Origin: Tanypteryx hageni
Lineage: Eukaryota; Arthropoda; Insecta; Odonata; Petaluridae
Direction of reading: 5' to 3'
NCBI GenBank assembly: GCA_028673005.1
Contig: CM054114.1
Span: 17,607,137 to 17,671,136, forward strand
Length of the DNA: 64,000 nt
A program made the position numbers and the translations under genes. Below, one piece after another: positions 21,966 to 36,777 of this stretch. Every line of letters begins with the position of its first letter. The stretch's first letter is position 1. The notes beneath the pieces are model-generated. The model saw nothing but the letters and a program-made list of their open reading frames with translations, did not search any database and was not told the origin of the DNA.

Positions 21966-22310
21966 TGCAACTACTGAGGAAGCAGTCCGGTGAAATGAAG
22001 AAAGTATGTGCTTATAGTGGTTGGTGAAGAAATGGAGCTTCCAGTATCCAGGATTATGGGAGTGATAGAAGCAGAGAAGTTTTATAATGGAAGTGACAGA
22101 GCAGAGAGCGGACGGGAGGATTTTGCAGCCGTGCCTATATAAAAAATCCCCCAAGTCCAACATACCTAAAATAGTGGCCGGGACAAGCTTCTGGAGTTGG
22201 TGTTGAGAAAGTGAAAAAACTAAGTTCATTGTATTCTTTTATTTGCATTATTAAAATTGAACATTGTGATGATACAAATTGTACTTAATAAAAAATAACA
22301 ATAAACGACA
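21966..22310 (+). other. Terminal exon / 3' UTR with poly(A) signal
   Basis: The acceptor AATGTTTTCAG ends at 21965. AATAAA at 22287-22292 and a second AATAAA just after 22300 give polyadenylation signals, some 20-45 bases before the palindrome arm begins at 22332. If exon 20689-20768 were skipped, this exon would supply an alternative C terminus G-A-T-T-E-E-A-V-R followed by TGA. Confidence 0.45.
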
Positions 22311-22558
22311 AGATTCATTATCTAATTTATTATCTAATAAAAACCATTATAGAAAGCTCGTAAGAGTACAAGCTTAGTTAATGGTGGAAAGTAATTGGTG
22401 TTTGCAGGTAAGTTTACTACTGGCCTTGCTAAATCCTAGTATTGTGCCCAAGGTCTATTGAAATTTACGGGTCAGATCCGAGCATTCAAGAACAAGCCTT
22501 TAAAAATGCTTGTCTGAGGTATCTTCAATAGCCACAACTAGGTTTGAAAAATCAGATG

Positions 22559-22589
22559 CGCATTTTGGCTACAAAGCAGCCTTCATCAG
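22559..22589 (-). ncRNA. Degenerate hammerhead-like motif, copy 2
   Basis: Inverted partner of 14202-14232, carrying the same disabled core. Confidence 0.45.
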
Positions 22590-23960
22590 TGGTAATTCAC
22601 CAAAAATAGATGATATCTATTATATGGAATCAGACTTTTATATATAGAAATCAGAATGATTGTATTATTTTTATTTCAGTGGCTAATGCATATATATTTT
22701 ATCTGCCAATTATATTGTAACAATTCCTTTTCCCGAAAGAATCTATTTTAAACAAGATAAGAGAATAAAAATAACGAAAAGAGAAAAAGATTGGGCATTT
22801 TTCGTATCTTGAAATCGATACGTTTTCCTTAAGCCTTTTATTTTCTAGGCCTTTTCCACCTCGTTCACCCTCGGCACCTTATCTAATGAAATGTAATCAC
22901 AAGGAAACAAGTTGAAGCCATATTTTTCCTCTGTTATCACACTTTTTGTGCCCCATTTCAATCTCAGAAAATCTGAAACGTTGATAATACATCATTCATA
23001 TAACATTTTATGATTTCGAGGTTGGGAATTGGATTATCAAAATATTTTTATCACCTTTTCCAATTATTATTTTCTATTTTCAGGTAATAGGTCCCAACAG
23101 TTTTTCAGGTCCTTTAAGATCATTCAGAAAGAATTGTTGTCTCCACATATGTATCTGTTTGCCATATCTATTACTTGTACTCTAATGAAGTGATAATTAG
23201 ATCAGTTTCAATATTACAAAGTGAGCTAGAAAAAATCCAATTATTATCTTATTCGTAGCACAATTTGAGGTTATTATTTACGTTCGCTTAGGTCAAATAA
23301 AAACTTATTTCGAAATTTAATTTCAATCTAGGAATGATGTACAAAAGTTCAATTTTCTTTGTAGTTAACGTGGGAATTGACACGTATTCTATCAATGATA
23401 CCGATAAAGAAAATCGTGGTTGTGTTCGTTGCCTCATGCAATCTAAAGAAACCAGTTTGGATCGTTTCTTCCTGAGCCTATTTTCCAAAATTAGTGATTT
23501 TCAGTGACACTATTAATAGCTTATGCCAATGAAACTCCCAACTCTGATTGCGTTAAACCACTGTTTCACAAACAATGTTTCTTTTATCCTTAAAATATAT
23601 AACCTCATTTACTTAGATTCTGAACATAAAAATGCATCAACACAAACACAATTACAGACCCAGTAGCTGAAGATCTATTGGATAAGAGAATGCTACTTGT
23701 ATCTCCGGTCATTCAGCCAATGAAGCTAGGTATATCAAACTAAAAACTTTCTTATGTAATCATGTTTGGAAAGTATAAAACTGATTGATTCGTAAAAGTT
23801 GTCTGGTTTAATTAGCTATTTAATCCATTATATCATTTTGTACTGCAGGATATAAACTCATGGCAATGTGATAACTAACCTCAAAAGGCTCCATCATAAT
23901 TCTCCGAACCAATGACCTGGTAGGGCATCTTCATCATCCATATTGCCTCACACTCCCCAA

Positions 23961-24521
23961 TCCCTTCTCTCACTCCCCTCTCTCCACTCCATCAAATTCC
24001 TCCTCTACCTCCAACTCCCACCACCCCCATCCCCGAAAACTCCTCCACACCCTCCTTCCCTCCACCCTCTCCACACCCTGCACACCATCCACACCCTCCA
24101 CCACACCCACAACCCCATCCACACCCTCCACCCCATCCACACCCTCCACACCATCCACAACCTCCACATCATCCACATGCTCCACATCCTCCACACCCTC
24201 CACCACATTCACATTCTCCACACCCTCCACACCAACCACCCCATCCACAACCTCCACATCCTCCACACCCTCCACATTCTCCACATCTTCCACACCATCC
24301 ACACCCTCCACACCAACCACCCCATCCACAACCTCCACATCCTCCACACCCTCCACATTCTCCATATCTTCCACACCATCCACACCCTCCACATCGTCCA
24401 CATCCACCACATCCTCCACACCCTCCTCATCCTCCACACCCTCCACACCCTCCACGTCCTTCACACCCTCCAACCCCTCCTCCTCTGCCACCTCCTCCCC
24501 AACCCTAGCGCTCTCCTGCAC
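23961..24521 (-). repeat. GTGGAGG minisatellite, copy 2 (C-rich on + strand)
   Basis: Inverted partner of 12270-12830, apparently the same length (open frames of 183 and 195 codons are preserved exactly). This array has not changed in unit number between the two arms, unlike the TA tract. Confidence 0.85.
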
Positions 24522-25573
24522 CTGAAATAAATGCCAGAATAAATCAATTAAGGAATGAATTGCTAAATATTAACTTATTTTTAGATTCTGCAAAGCTCTA
24601 TGAAAAATCAAAATTGTTAAACTAAATACTAATAAACATAACTCGGCACAATTCTCATTTCTTGTCCCTACTGTTCAGCCAGCAATGCTATATCAAACTA
24701 CACCCACTTGACGCCCTTAATTGGTGCCAGGAAAATCAGGCGCTAACTGAAACAGCGCTATTCGGAACACGTACATCCATAACAAATGAAGTTTTTAATT
24801 CGTTATTGAGATTCTGTTAATGGAAATGAAAATGGTAATATTTTACAAATAATACACCAATGTATTATTTGTTAACCATATTACGTAACGTATAATAGGT
24901 CATAATTTGCATTGCAATTATATTTAAATTGCACAATAAAACTTGAATATAAATGAAGATCATACTGCATTTTACGGAACTTATGTTGATCTCATGTGGG
25001 ATATGAGCTTTTATGGGGTTAGAGCCGAATTTTCAAAGTATGAGCCGCAAAATGTTGAAAATGGGCCGCAAGGACCTTACCCACAAAACTTATAGTTCCT
25101 TGATGGGTAAAAGGTTATTACCAAATCAGTCGAATACCATCCTTACAAAATTTCCCACCCATTCCCGCTGTTAGAGCACTTGTCATTGTTCTACCCCTTT
25201 CTCAAAAACTGACCTACTGCAGCACCCTCGTGCAGCAAAGGAGCACCATCTGCTTCCTCACGAATTATTTTCCTGGAAAATGCAAAGCGTATTTTACGAA
25301 GTTTCATTCTCGATAATTATATCTGAGGATAAATTTTGTTGAAGTTATATTTCCGGAAACCAATCCTATTGTTAATTACAACTAATTCAAAACGGAGAAA
25401 TCTCCCAATAACCATAAAAATAATAAAAAGGAAAAACACACGCCGGTTGAGGAGAAATTACTCCACGCCAGGGACCTAGCACACGCTATCTCAGACACAC
25501 TCCGGGTTTATGGGAAACTACTCCATGCCAGAGACTTTTTCTCACACACGCACAAAACATAAGATAATTTAGT

Positions 25574-26490
25574 GAGCACATGGAACACTTTGATGACATC
25601 GATATTGACAATAACATGTCTGAAGAAACATTTACTAAACAAGAACCCAATCTCTTGAGCAAAGAATTTAACTTTTGTCTCCTTTACATAGAACCTTATT
25701 TAGATAATATTATAGGCATTGAATAATCCATTAAAAACCTTGATGATACTACCATAAATCACGTAAGAGCTGCTTGAACAATACAACTGGAATATAATAT
25801 AAAAAACAACACTACAAATCACCTTCCCAGTCCCGATTACAAACTCATCAAACTTTTAAAATTAAAATACTTTTTATTTAAAAGCCGATAAAGGAAATTC
25901 CGTTGGCATCGTGTCATGAATCAGCAAGATTATTTTGATAAAGTTGAACAATTATTTGAAAACGGACCTTATTCACTTCTCAACAGAAATTCTTTTAATC
26001 AAATGATTTTTTCTACCAAGGACACCATAAAAGAAAAAACTGCCTACAACTCAGAAGAGGTCTTACATTATAAGATTACGGTTTCAAATCCTACCATTTC
26101 AATGTCACATTGTTTACCTTAAGTTCACAAACCCGGAATTTCTGAGACCTATTGCTTCATATATTGATTTCCACACTTATCTCCTTTATAAATGGATAGT
26201 TGACGAATTTAAAAACCTGAAGATTCATTGACACTGCCAAAAATGTAATACTTAGTGATTCCCAAGCGTTAGATTCTTTTGATGTCACGTCTCTCTTTCC
26301 TAGCATCCCAATAAATACTACACTTAGTTTTCTCGCTTCCCCCGACATCCATTGAATAAATTAACTCTTCTAAATTCTGCATGGGACAAACTTTTTTCCT
26401 ATTCTATAAAAACATTTACAAACATCAGGATTGGGCAGCCATTGGGAATCAACTTTCACCTTTTGGCCAATTTATTCATGAACTTCTTTG
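25574..26490 (+). pseudogene. Penelope-like element reverse transcriptase fragment, copy 2
   Basis: Inverted partner of 10299-11215 with the same disabled frame. The central open part is 25916-26122 (68 codons), followed in another frame by the RPIASYIDF and FDVTSLFPSIP blocks. Flanked by R1 repeats at 25389-25553 and 26524-26637. Confidence 0.75.
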
Positions 26491-27009
26491 AACAAAAACA
26501 CAATTAGTTTCCAATAGGAACCCAGAGAGTGTGACTGCAGGAGTGTTAGGCCCCTGGCGCAGAGTAATTTCCCTTAAACCGGCGTGTGAGCAGTCCCTTT
26601 TTACTATTTTTATGGTTATTAGGAGGTTTCTCCATTTTTCATTACTACCAATCTTTACTGCTTCTCTTTTACCCAAAACTCCTGCATTGCCTTTCTTTAG
26701 TTACGACTGTAAGGTGAAAGTCTTAAAATCAATTTTTTGGGATGTCATCAAACTAATACCATAGTAAGATTACTCGTGTGAAAAGAGAAAGGAAAGTGAT
26801 TTGTCAGTATATTTCTTTCCTTTGATGACAAGAATGGAAAACTATCTGAAATCCATGTAATAATTCTTTATATTCTACCATATTTGCCAGATGATTTTTG
26901 CCATCATGTAATTTCCAACTCTACTTTGCAATAAGATAAACAGGATTCTTATTTTACTGGCGTAATTTATAACTCATTTTCGAATAGCGTTGTATAAATA
27001 CTGTTTCGA

Positions 27010-27020
27010 TTAATAATAAT

Positions 27021-27053
<33 letters not shown>
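27010..27053. repeat. (AAT)n then (TA)n microsatellite, copy 2
   Basis: Shorter allele of the tract at 9724-9779. It is the largest clear length difference between copies 1 and 2. Confidence 0.95.
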
Positions 27054-27057
<4 letters not shown>

Positions 27058-29505
27058 ACCATAAGGAGTATTTTATTATACAGAGTAGCTATCGATCATT
27101 TCAATCTGCCTAGTAATATCAAGGCATTGAAAGAAATGTCTTGCATATTTGTGCGCTTCAGCTTTAAAATAATTTATTGGCGTAAATAGTGTGGTAATAA
27201 GGCAGTAAAATAGTTTTTAATTAATATCTAATGAGTTCCAAATAAAATCAGCGGAAATTCTATTTGGAAAAGGAACTAATTATTAAGTTTTTCTGTTATT
27301 AAATTGCGCTCGCTTCTTGGATGATTCCATTTTCCAGTTTAATTATATTGTATTGTATGACATGCTGATTAATTTCTAGACTGATTTCCAAAGGATTTGT
27401 TTTACCTAAAACTTTAATATATCTTAAAATTGTGATATCGGAGCGAGATTTGTACTGTTCTAAGGGGAAAAGAATGTAAATTCTAATTCTTATCACAGAA
27501 ATTTGGTAATTGATCATATTTTCTCGAAAGTCTACCAAAACGTACCGCTTTTGCATTTTAAATCGCATTTTATCGGATTGTTGCCATGGAGACGACTATT
27601 ACCGAACTCGGCTTGAGCATAAACGAGTGAACAAATGAGTTATTTTCTTTTCCGCTCGACTACCATTCAGCAATGGACACTTAATCCATACATGTTAGAG
27701 TATAAACAGTAGCGTTAATTACATTAGTTTATTTAAAATAATACATGCAAAATACTACTATAATGTCAGAAAGAGATTTTGACATTGCTTTTAGTATTTT
27801 AAACCTGATAATACTCTATTAATTTGTTTTTGCAATTTTTCTCTATCATTGATAAACTATGAATTGCAAATGTTATTTATACCATGGGAATTCCTTGGAA
27901 TGACTAACACATAGTGAAACATTTCCTGCCATTATAAGTAATCAATTAGGGATGTAAACTTTGGAAAACCAGCCTGCATTAGTCCTGGTTTGGACATCTT
28001 GTTAAGATGTAAATTCAGCTCTGTATTTCTGGTTTAAAAGCAGCGCATATATATTCTATGTGTGAAATGTTACTTTTGTACTCTATGTACGAAAGATTTA
28101 ATTAATTTACGCTATTTTCTGTCGCAGGTTAACTAATTATTAATTAATATGTAGCAATTTATGAATACAAATTTTTGTGGGCCGCAACATATATGTTCAT
28201 ATTTTACAGGGCCGCAGAGAAAAAAGTTTCAAAACCCCTGTGGTCTTGATAAATAAAAGAACGAGGAATGAGACCAAATACAGGAAGAATTCAAATATCT
28301 TGGTATTGCATTAAAAAAACTGAACAAAAGAATAGGGAGCAATAAACAAAAAATACAAAGCACGAAAGGAATGCAAACATATTTTAATTTAATGAGCGAA
28401 ATGCTGGGACGAAGGCATGTGTCCTGAAATTAAACATTTAATTTAACCTCAAGAGTTTAGATTTTCCCCTTTTTCTTCTCTGACTGCCGGTTATCAGTCA
28501 TTATCTATTTTATTTAAAGGGAAAATATATTTTAAATAAAGTTCACTCTATATTTTGACCTACATAAACAGCGACAAGTGCACACAGAACCAACCATCAA
28601 GCAACTGTAAATACTGATGTCTTGTGTGTTGTAAATGCTCAGTGGACATCACATATTACACCAGAAATTTTGAAGAGTGTTAATATGGAATGCGCGAGCG
28701 CAATTCAGATAAAGTTATTAAATTATTTAGTTAAAAGTCCCGGGATGTTGTTATTCGAAAATGTCGCATACTAGCTCAGTCCCGCGGTTGTTAGAGGCCC
28801 ATGGTAACTCTGTCCCACGCACAGGCACTAGATTCATGGAATGAGACGTTTCGCCGCGAGATACGGTTCGCCGCCGTCGTTAATGAATTTTTAGTGTAAT
28901 GGAAAGAATAGGCTGAATCGATTTCAAGGAAATTTGGTATATAGAATCTTCACATAAATACAGTAGGTGTTTGGATTTTGTGCCTAAACTATCCAGCAGA
29001 AGTGTATATTGCAACTTGAAACATTTGTTTTCATGATTCCGGAATAGATTAGCCGAACCAGTTTCAACTAAATTTGTTAAATATAATCTTCTAAAAAATA
29101 GGTGAATAAGTGTTATATGAAGACGGCATCAAAGCAGCAGTGATGCCACTACTGCAAATTATTTTTTTTTGTTTTCATGAATTTATTTAGGTCTGGTCAA
29201 ACGGATGCCACAGAAATTTTGTATGAAGGAGGTGCGCAACACATTAAAATGAAATCAAGACGTGTTTTATAGATATAAAATTCATGACTGCACATACAAG
29301 GAATAAAATTCTTTACGATTTGCATAACTTTCAACGATATTTAATATTTATAGGATATAAATATATTCAAAACCATAGCGGCCATAACGGCATATTTGTT
29401 TCAGATCAGACATACGGGTGCGCCATAATAACAAATTAAACTCTTAATGACGGTATTGAACGGAATTGGATTCTACGCATTCTCGTCCAAAGCCATGAAT
29501 TTTAT

Positions 29506-30918
29506 TAGTGCTTTTCGTCATTGCTGAAAAGCACTATTATCTAAGTGATGTCCGTCCGTCCGTACGCATATATCAGGGAAGAATCGGATAAATCGATTTC
29601 AACCAAATTTGGTACATAGAATACTGACATAAATTAATGACCAAAATAACATGTTTGGGCCAACTCGACTAATCAGGGGGGCCACAATTGCAAAGTTATA
29701 CATTTCGGTAGTTATGAATTTGGATGGATTTAACTTAACCGATTACAAAGAAATTTTTTTTAAAGAGGCATGCAACATAATATGACAAATAAATATTTTT
29801 GTATAGTTATAGAAAACAGGGCTGCCATAATACAAGGAACAAAATAATTTTCTTTTTACAGGTATTTGTGTTGAACTGTCTACATCAATTTTAACCAAAT
29901 TTAACATTTACAATAAAAACATATAAAAAACATGTTAGCGTATTAAACTGAATAAGCCAAACAGGAGAGTCACAATTACAAATTAAACTCTTTCAATTAT
30001 TAAGGATTTGGAAGTAGTTGGCTAAAAGGATTTCAATTAATTTTTTATATAAGAAGTTTACAATATAACATAACGAAATCAAGAAAATTAAAGCGGAGCT
30101 CAAGAGCATGGCAACAACAATAAAAGGTTAAATAATATTTTTACACGTATTTCTAGTGAATTGACTTCATGGATTTTAACAAATTATGGAATATATAATC
30201 TTCATATAAATAAATAACCAAAATATTATATTTCAGCCATGTCGACTAAACAGGGATACCACAATATCAAGGTAAGATTTTTTCTGTAAGTATGAATTTG
30301 GAAGGTATTGGCTAAACGGATCTCAAAGAACTTTCGTTTGTATGTTATGGTATGTTGTAAAATCATATATATATATATAAAGTTTAATTGAAATCCATTC
30401 AGCCAATTCCTGCCAAATCCTTAATTACAGAAAGTTTAATTTGTAATTGTGGCACCTGTTTGGCTGATTCGGTTTAAATATGCTAATGTAGTTTTGTATA
30501 TATGTGGATATTATAAATATTAAATTTGGTTGAAACTGATGCGGTCAGTTAAAGACAAATACGTGTAAAAGATTTTATTATTCCTTGTATTGTGGCAGCC
30601 CTGCTCACTCTATCTATCCAAAAATCTTGATTTTGTTATTTGATGTTGCACGCCTCTTTAATACAGAATTTCGTTCAAATCGGTTTAGCCAATTCATTCG
30701 AAAGTTCGAATTACCGAAATGTTTAACTTTGCAATTGTGGCACCCATGCTTGGTCGATCCGGTCCAAATATATCATTTTGGTCATGTACTTATGTGAAAA
30801 TTCTAGGTACCAAATTTGGTTGAAATCGGTGCCAGTTCTTTCCTGATATACGCGCACGGACTGACGGACGGACATCCACGAAGATAATAGTGCTTTTCAG
30901 CAGTGACGAAAAGCACTA
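29506..30918. mobile_element. Foldback element, copy 2
   Basis: Inverted partner of 5859-7271. It is a small hairpin-ended palindrome nested in the arm of the large palindrome and carries the same end sequences. Confidence 0.6.
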
Positions 30919-32679
30919 AAATGGGGGAGGGAAAGTGAAGGTAAACGATGGGTGTGATAAACAAGGTAAAATTCTTATTGTGATTTTAAAAGTTAAATAT
31001 ATCTGACTTCTTATTCTAATGGGTAACTCGTAATTAAATTTTTCTGTCAACTCATCATGACGTTATCTTTCAGTTATTTATGTTATTATGGTAGGAAGGA
31101 AGGAATAAGGAATCTCGGCACGACAGTCGATCTAGCATATTCCTTCGAAGTGATCGTATCGGATATACCTTGTATTAAATCGGTGATATTAAGTTGTAAC
31201 GGAAGATCTATTTCTTCATATTATGCTTGTTCATAAATTTGGTCCCTATAAACCATGTTTCCGAGATCAAATATATCTTTAAGCCTACCAGTCATTAACA
31301 AGATTTTGAAGTAGGTACTTATCCTACATCCAAATAATTGAAAATTGCAATTTTATGCTTTCTTGCACAAATATCGAAAAAACACCTTGCGACGAAAGGT
31401 CATTCGCGGCGAAACGGCTGCGGCGAAACGGCCGCGGCGAAACGTCCTAGACCCCTAGATTCGATGGAAATAAAAAGTAATCGACAAGAGAAATTTATGT
31501 TTATAAATGGCACCCTCATTTTCGACCAATGCGAACTTGGAACTTTTAGCTAGCATGGATATTATTTTTGTTGGTGGCACATTTAAAAAGTCAGGTTTTT
31601 ACTATCCACGGCATACCTTTGGTATTTTTCTTGCTTCCTAATAAAGGCTGTGAGGCTTTTCAATATTTAATCTCCTAATGGTTTAAACTCCGGTTAAATT
31701 TATCACCAAGTATAGTGTACACGGATTTCCAGAAAGCTACTTTTCTTACAGACAGAAAAATGGGAAGGAAACTTTAGTTTCGCGGTGGGATTGAGTTAGT
31801 ATGTCCTTCCGAAAACCCTGGGACGGAGTTAGTATTTTTTTTTGACCGCTGCTGGATGGAATTAGTATGCACCGACCTCAAGTCCTTGGCCGTACGAATT
31901 AATCATAACTTTTTAATGCATTTCTGATGAGAATGCATCACTGTTTAACACTGTACGTAGTTTCTCGACTATGCACGTCTTTTAATCGGTTTTCTACGGC
32001 AAATATTAACGAAGTTGATATTTTTTGCTCAAAGGTACCATCCCAGTGGGTTTGTTTCCAGCGGTTTCTGCCACATTTAAACGCTCTTATGTATCACGAG
32101 GCGACATGACACCATTTTGTTCTCATTACGACTACTATGAGTTTTAATTTCGTCCCGCTTGATTTTTGCGCTTGAAATAAAAAATATGTGACACTAAATT
32201 TTTGCAGGCCCCTTAGCTGTTACAAAAGTAATAGATTTTAAAGATCAATGGTCAAGTTCAGCCAACTTATTACCGTATTTATCGCAACACTGCGTATGTT
32301 CCAGTTTACGTTCTGATGAGAGATCCCATGTGAATAGGGTGATCAGATGCTGATCGTCACAACCGGGACAATATGAGTTTTGAAGGAGAAAATCCGGGAC
32401 ATTAAAAAAACACGGGACAATGGAAATTTCGCTATTTTTAGATTTTCTATATTTGAAATAAAGACGTCTAGAAAAGAGGAAATACATTTCTAATCACTTT
32501 AATAGCATTTTAATTTATATATTTCATGAATAATTTAAAAGTATTATAATAAAGTAGCCAAAGGTTTTTTCAGTCATATTTTAGAGTTCTTCTATCTGCC
32601 ATAATTAAATTTTGATTCTTTTTATCATCTCACAAAAATCTTACCAGGTCAAATGTAAGTTACATTTACATTTCCAAAA

Positions 32680-33477
32680 TGCAATCGTTTGGCTTTACAT
32701 AGAGAAGATTTCGTTTATCAAAGGGGAAAACAAGGGAGTCACAGTAAGATGCGTAAAGAAAATCTGCAGGAAGAGCATATCCATCGGAGCGGGACCATAT
32801 TTGCTTGGTGGGAACTTGGAATAGATATTTTTCTGTCAGTAGCGTTGGCGTGGATATTGAAGTATCTAACATCTGTTACTGTTAGGGAAACGATACATTG
32901 CCGTGAGACAATCAGGCGACTTATATATTGTCTCAGGGAGCTTTGTCCGCGTGATTGGAGGGGAATTCGTCTCAAATTGGAGGTCCAGGACACATAGTTG
33001 AGATTGATGAGAGCGCTTTTGCCCATCGTAAATATAACCGTGGGCGACTGACTAGGACTAAATGGATAGTCGGAGGAATTGACAGGAGGACACGCAACAC
33101 ATTCCAATTCCTGGTTAAAAACAGGAATTCCAAACTGTGTTATTTTCCGATTCGTAGGCAAAGGATCGGTGCTCAATACCGATAAGTGGTAATGATACTC
33201 GGAGCTAGAATCCTTGGGGTATCACCACCATAGAGTGAATCGCTCAAAGAATTTTGTGAATCCAGAAGACACCAGGACTCATACTAAAATACCGAGTGTT
33301 ACTGGGTGGTGGTAAAGAGGGATATAAGGAGGAGGTCAGGTAGAAATAATTTCACCAGATTCTATGGAAGCATATTTCATAGAATACATGGGAAAAAGGA
33401 GGCATGCTACGAAGGTAGGGCTATTCTTTCATATAATGGACGCTATTAAGTGTTTCTACCCGAATTAAGTACAGGTA
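32680..33477 (+). pseudogene. Merlin transposase, inactivated, copy 2
   Basis: Inverted partner of 3300-4090. The same VEIDES and WIVGGIDR blocks are readable at 32955-33185, and an in-frame continuation to LNTDKW and VNRSKNFVNPE is seen between about 33170 and 33280. The same lesions are shared with copy 1, so the element was dead before S was duplicated or has been homogenised since. One base differs from copy 1 (near 32857). Confidence 0.75.
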
Positions 33478-36336
33478 GCTGAAATTATTTTATTGAATTA
33501 TTTTGCTTGGTAAGGCTCCTTAAAAGCCGCTAGGTGATATTTGTATATAGTCCGTGTTAATTGTGCTCCGACAAGCATCATTTTAGAGCGGACTAAGGGA
33601 TTTATTTACGTAAATGTAATTGATTTTGTGTGTGGGTGTGTGGGTGGGTGCGCGTGCGTGCGTGACATTGTGTGAGTGTTCGGTCCCTGGTGTGAAGTAA
33701 TTTCCTCTATACCGGTGTGTATTTGTTTATTTAATTTTTAATTTTTATGGTTATAAGGAAGTTTCTCCTTTTCCCTTTTTTAATGTAGGTTTTTGTTTGC
33801 CATTCCGGCACTTTATGAAACTGTGGAAAGAATATTTTCACAAATAAATGTTTAATAGTCTGATGAACAAAATCGTCTGTATGTAAAACGAATCGATTGC
33901 ATTTTGTTATGTAAATTTAACTTACATTTGACTAGTTAAGATTTTTATGAGATGATAAAAATGGATCCAAATTTGATTAAGGCAGATAGAAGAACTCTAG
34001 AATATGACTGAAAACCCTTTGGCTAATTTATTGTAATACTGTCAAATTATCCATGAAATATATAAATTAAATTGCTTTTAAATTATAAATAAAAATGTAC
34101 CTCCTCTTTTCTAAACGTTTTTATTTCAAATATAGAAAATCTAAAAAAATCAAAATTTCCTTTGTCCCGTTTTTTTTGTCCCGGATTTTCTGCTTCAAAA
34201 CTCCTTTTGTCCATATGGCAGAAATTACATTTTGTCTTTTAAAATACTCCCATTAAGAACACAAATCAATATATTATAATTGCAGTGAAGTTCCCCCTAT
34301 CAGACCTTCAGTTATTTCATAATTACAATAACCTTTCTTAACTTCACTAAAATATCATTTACATGGTCACCACCAAAGTTACTTGCAATGGGTAATGCCA
34401 TTTTTTTTCATTGCTGTGAGTGGACATCAGTCTACTTAGTTTTATTCTGAAAATTTTAATAAAGATGAAACGCATGCATTCATTCGTAAACTTATCCAAG
34501 ACCCCTAGTATGTGCTACAAAGGAAAGGAAGTGAAATGCTCTTGCAACAGAGCTAAAAGAGATAATAGAAAGTAAAGCAGGGAGCTAAGCTATCAGTCTA
34601 TGTAGCGCGCTATCCTCTAACACAGAGATTAAGCTTACAGGAGATTTGTAAACTGCCTTTGTTCCTGATGTTGAAATGCTATACGAGTCGAAAATGGTTA
34701 CTTAAAATTTGACAAATTTATGTTTTTATCTTCATGTTTTCAGTTATAGAACCCAGGAAATTTTACTCCCTAATGCATAAGATGGTAGTAGCTAGCAGGG
34801 ATTCTAACATAATGAAATATTTTTTATCTTCAGGTTCGGTTAATATTATGATGCTCTGGTTTCATTCCCGTTCAGTTACTTTAGAAAACATACAAGTTCA
34901 GTTACTGTTTAAACCGGTTTAGTAGTGATTGTTTGTTTAAATAAACAGGCACTAACATCCATTCTTAAAATTTACCTATTCACCATAGGTTTCAACCATC
35001 TCTTAAGAAAAATAGTTATATGGAACATTAATTGCTAAAAAAATGTTCAAGAAAACATATTACGGTCAAGTGATGAAACTCACACACAGAAATACAATAT
35101 TGCAGTCGGTTACCAAAATTACATAATATAGGTAAATACTTTTAAATTACTGCAATAATGAATATATGCAAATTGTAAAAATATCTTAAACAATACCGCA
35201 TTTACTTATGGAATTGCCCCACTTTTTCACACAATATTTTTACACTAAAACAAGGCTGGGGCAAATGAGCAGTTTTCCCCTTTTGGTTTTTAGAACATTT
35301 CACTATCAAAATACAGTAAAACCTCTTTATTTTGATCCCGAATAATTTGAAATTGCGTGTAATTCGAAGCTAAGAGCAGTCCCATGCCAACATCATAGGA
35401 TTTTGCGTACCTTTTAGTACGGTTTATTCAAAATACGTTTGCAATGAATTCGAAGATCTGGTCCAATGACTCGCGAACATTTCGTTTAATTCAAAACCTT
35501 TTCCCATATTGTGCGTTTAAGTGGAAATATACATTGCCCCCCTAACATTTAACTTCTTTTTACTTATTTAGTATTCAACGTGGAATAAAATTGCATATGA
35601 TACAAATAAAGGAATCACCATATCCTTGCATTACTAGACCTTTATTCCAGGTTCTCGGATTACTTCACGTATACTGCTTTATCGAAGATTTCTACATCTT
35701 CCTCGTAAATTTTTATTAACCCACTCAAAAAATAAAAATAAAACATTTTACCTTAGTAATATGAGCATGATCTTCAATGTTATTTTCACTATCAGTCTCT
35801 GAACTGACACTTTCTTCCGAATCACATTCAAGTAATATTTCAGTCTACTTTTCATCACCAGTTATTGCTTGCGTTTTTCTAATGACGCCATGATAAGTTT
35901 GACTCTTTTAATGTTAGAAATTAAACAAAAGTAACAACGGAAAATAATAAACGATAGCTGCTTCCGCACAACTTATGTTGTTCTCAAGAAATGCTGAACC
36001 AAGCACTAGCCCAGATCCGAAGACCATTCCTCCTTCCTTTCCATATAGCTCTCAAGCGTTGACGCATAAGGAAAAATATCTCAAGAGTGAGAGACATCAC
36101 AAAACAGATAAACAGTGCCTGCATCCCCATATGATTTTAGGATGAAAGTTACAGAAATAACAAACAAAAGATATGTATTTTGCATCAACAGAATCTTTGC
36201 GCCAAATCTCGTTTTAAATGACACATCACGTATAGTTATTGGTATTGTGTACTACATTCGAGCAAATGCTTCACGGCATCGCCAGTGCTTCAATATGACG
36301 ATGAAACATTTAGTGTAGATCTTCCAAACCATTAAG

Positions 36337-36536
36337 TAAGCTGGTTGTCACAAGGTCAAGTACTAGAAAATCTTTTAGCTTTGCGAAAACAAGTCACGAA
36401 CTTTTTCGAAGAACAGAATGAACCTTGTGAAATTTTGAAAAAAGATTTCTGCAGAAATGTTGCATTTTTGTGTGATTTAATGTCTAAAAAAATCATTTGT
36501 ATACTTATCTACAAGGTAAAACTAAATCCTTATTAA
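36337..36536 (+). pseudogene. hAT transposase fragment, copy 2
   Basis: Inverted partner of the fragment at 242-441, identical in predicted protein. It is an open frame without an initiation context or terminal inverted repeats, readable only as the W-L-S-x-G-x-V-L block of a hAT transposase. Confidence 0.5.
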
Positions 36537-36777
36537 TATACTAGCAAATATGAAAAATTTAAATTTTTTGCATTAGATTAAAAAGTCATTATATTGTGTT
36601 AAAGCCTTCAAAATTTTCAAAATATTAGTAAGTATGAAGAACTGAAATCTATATTTATTAAATTAAAAAGTCATTAAATTATGTTTGCGTCTTTATTATT
36701 TAAATTCTTTATTATTTAAATTTAAATCGTTTTCCCAATCTTTTAAAATAGGGTTTTTAATATAGGTATGTTCTCAA

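Larger units (their letters stand above)
14460..22331. other. Spacer L1 of palindrome 1 (single copy here)
   Basis: This 7.9-kb stretch separates two inverted copies of S and has no second copy in the window. It holds the 3' exons of a candidate host gene plus intronic transposon remnants. The right boundary carries a short local repeat (ATCTAAT twice, around 22319-22337), which may be microhomology at the breakpoint. Confidence 0.93.

Noticed and set aside
1..36777. Palindrome 1 as a pure foldback sequencing chimera
   Set aside because: The arms differ at about ten scattered single bases, a 12-bp TA-length change and other small indels, and L1 is 7.9 kb of unrelated sequence. Not fully excluded without reads.
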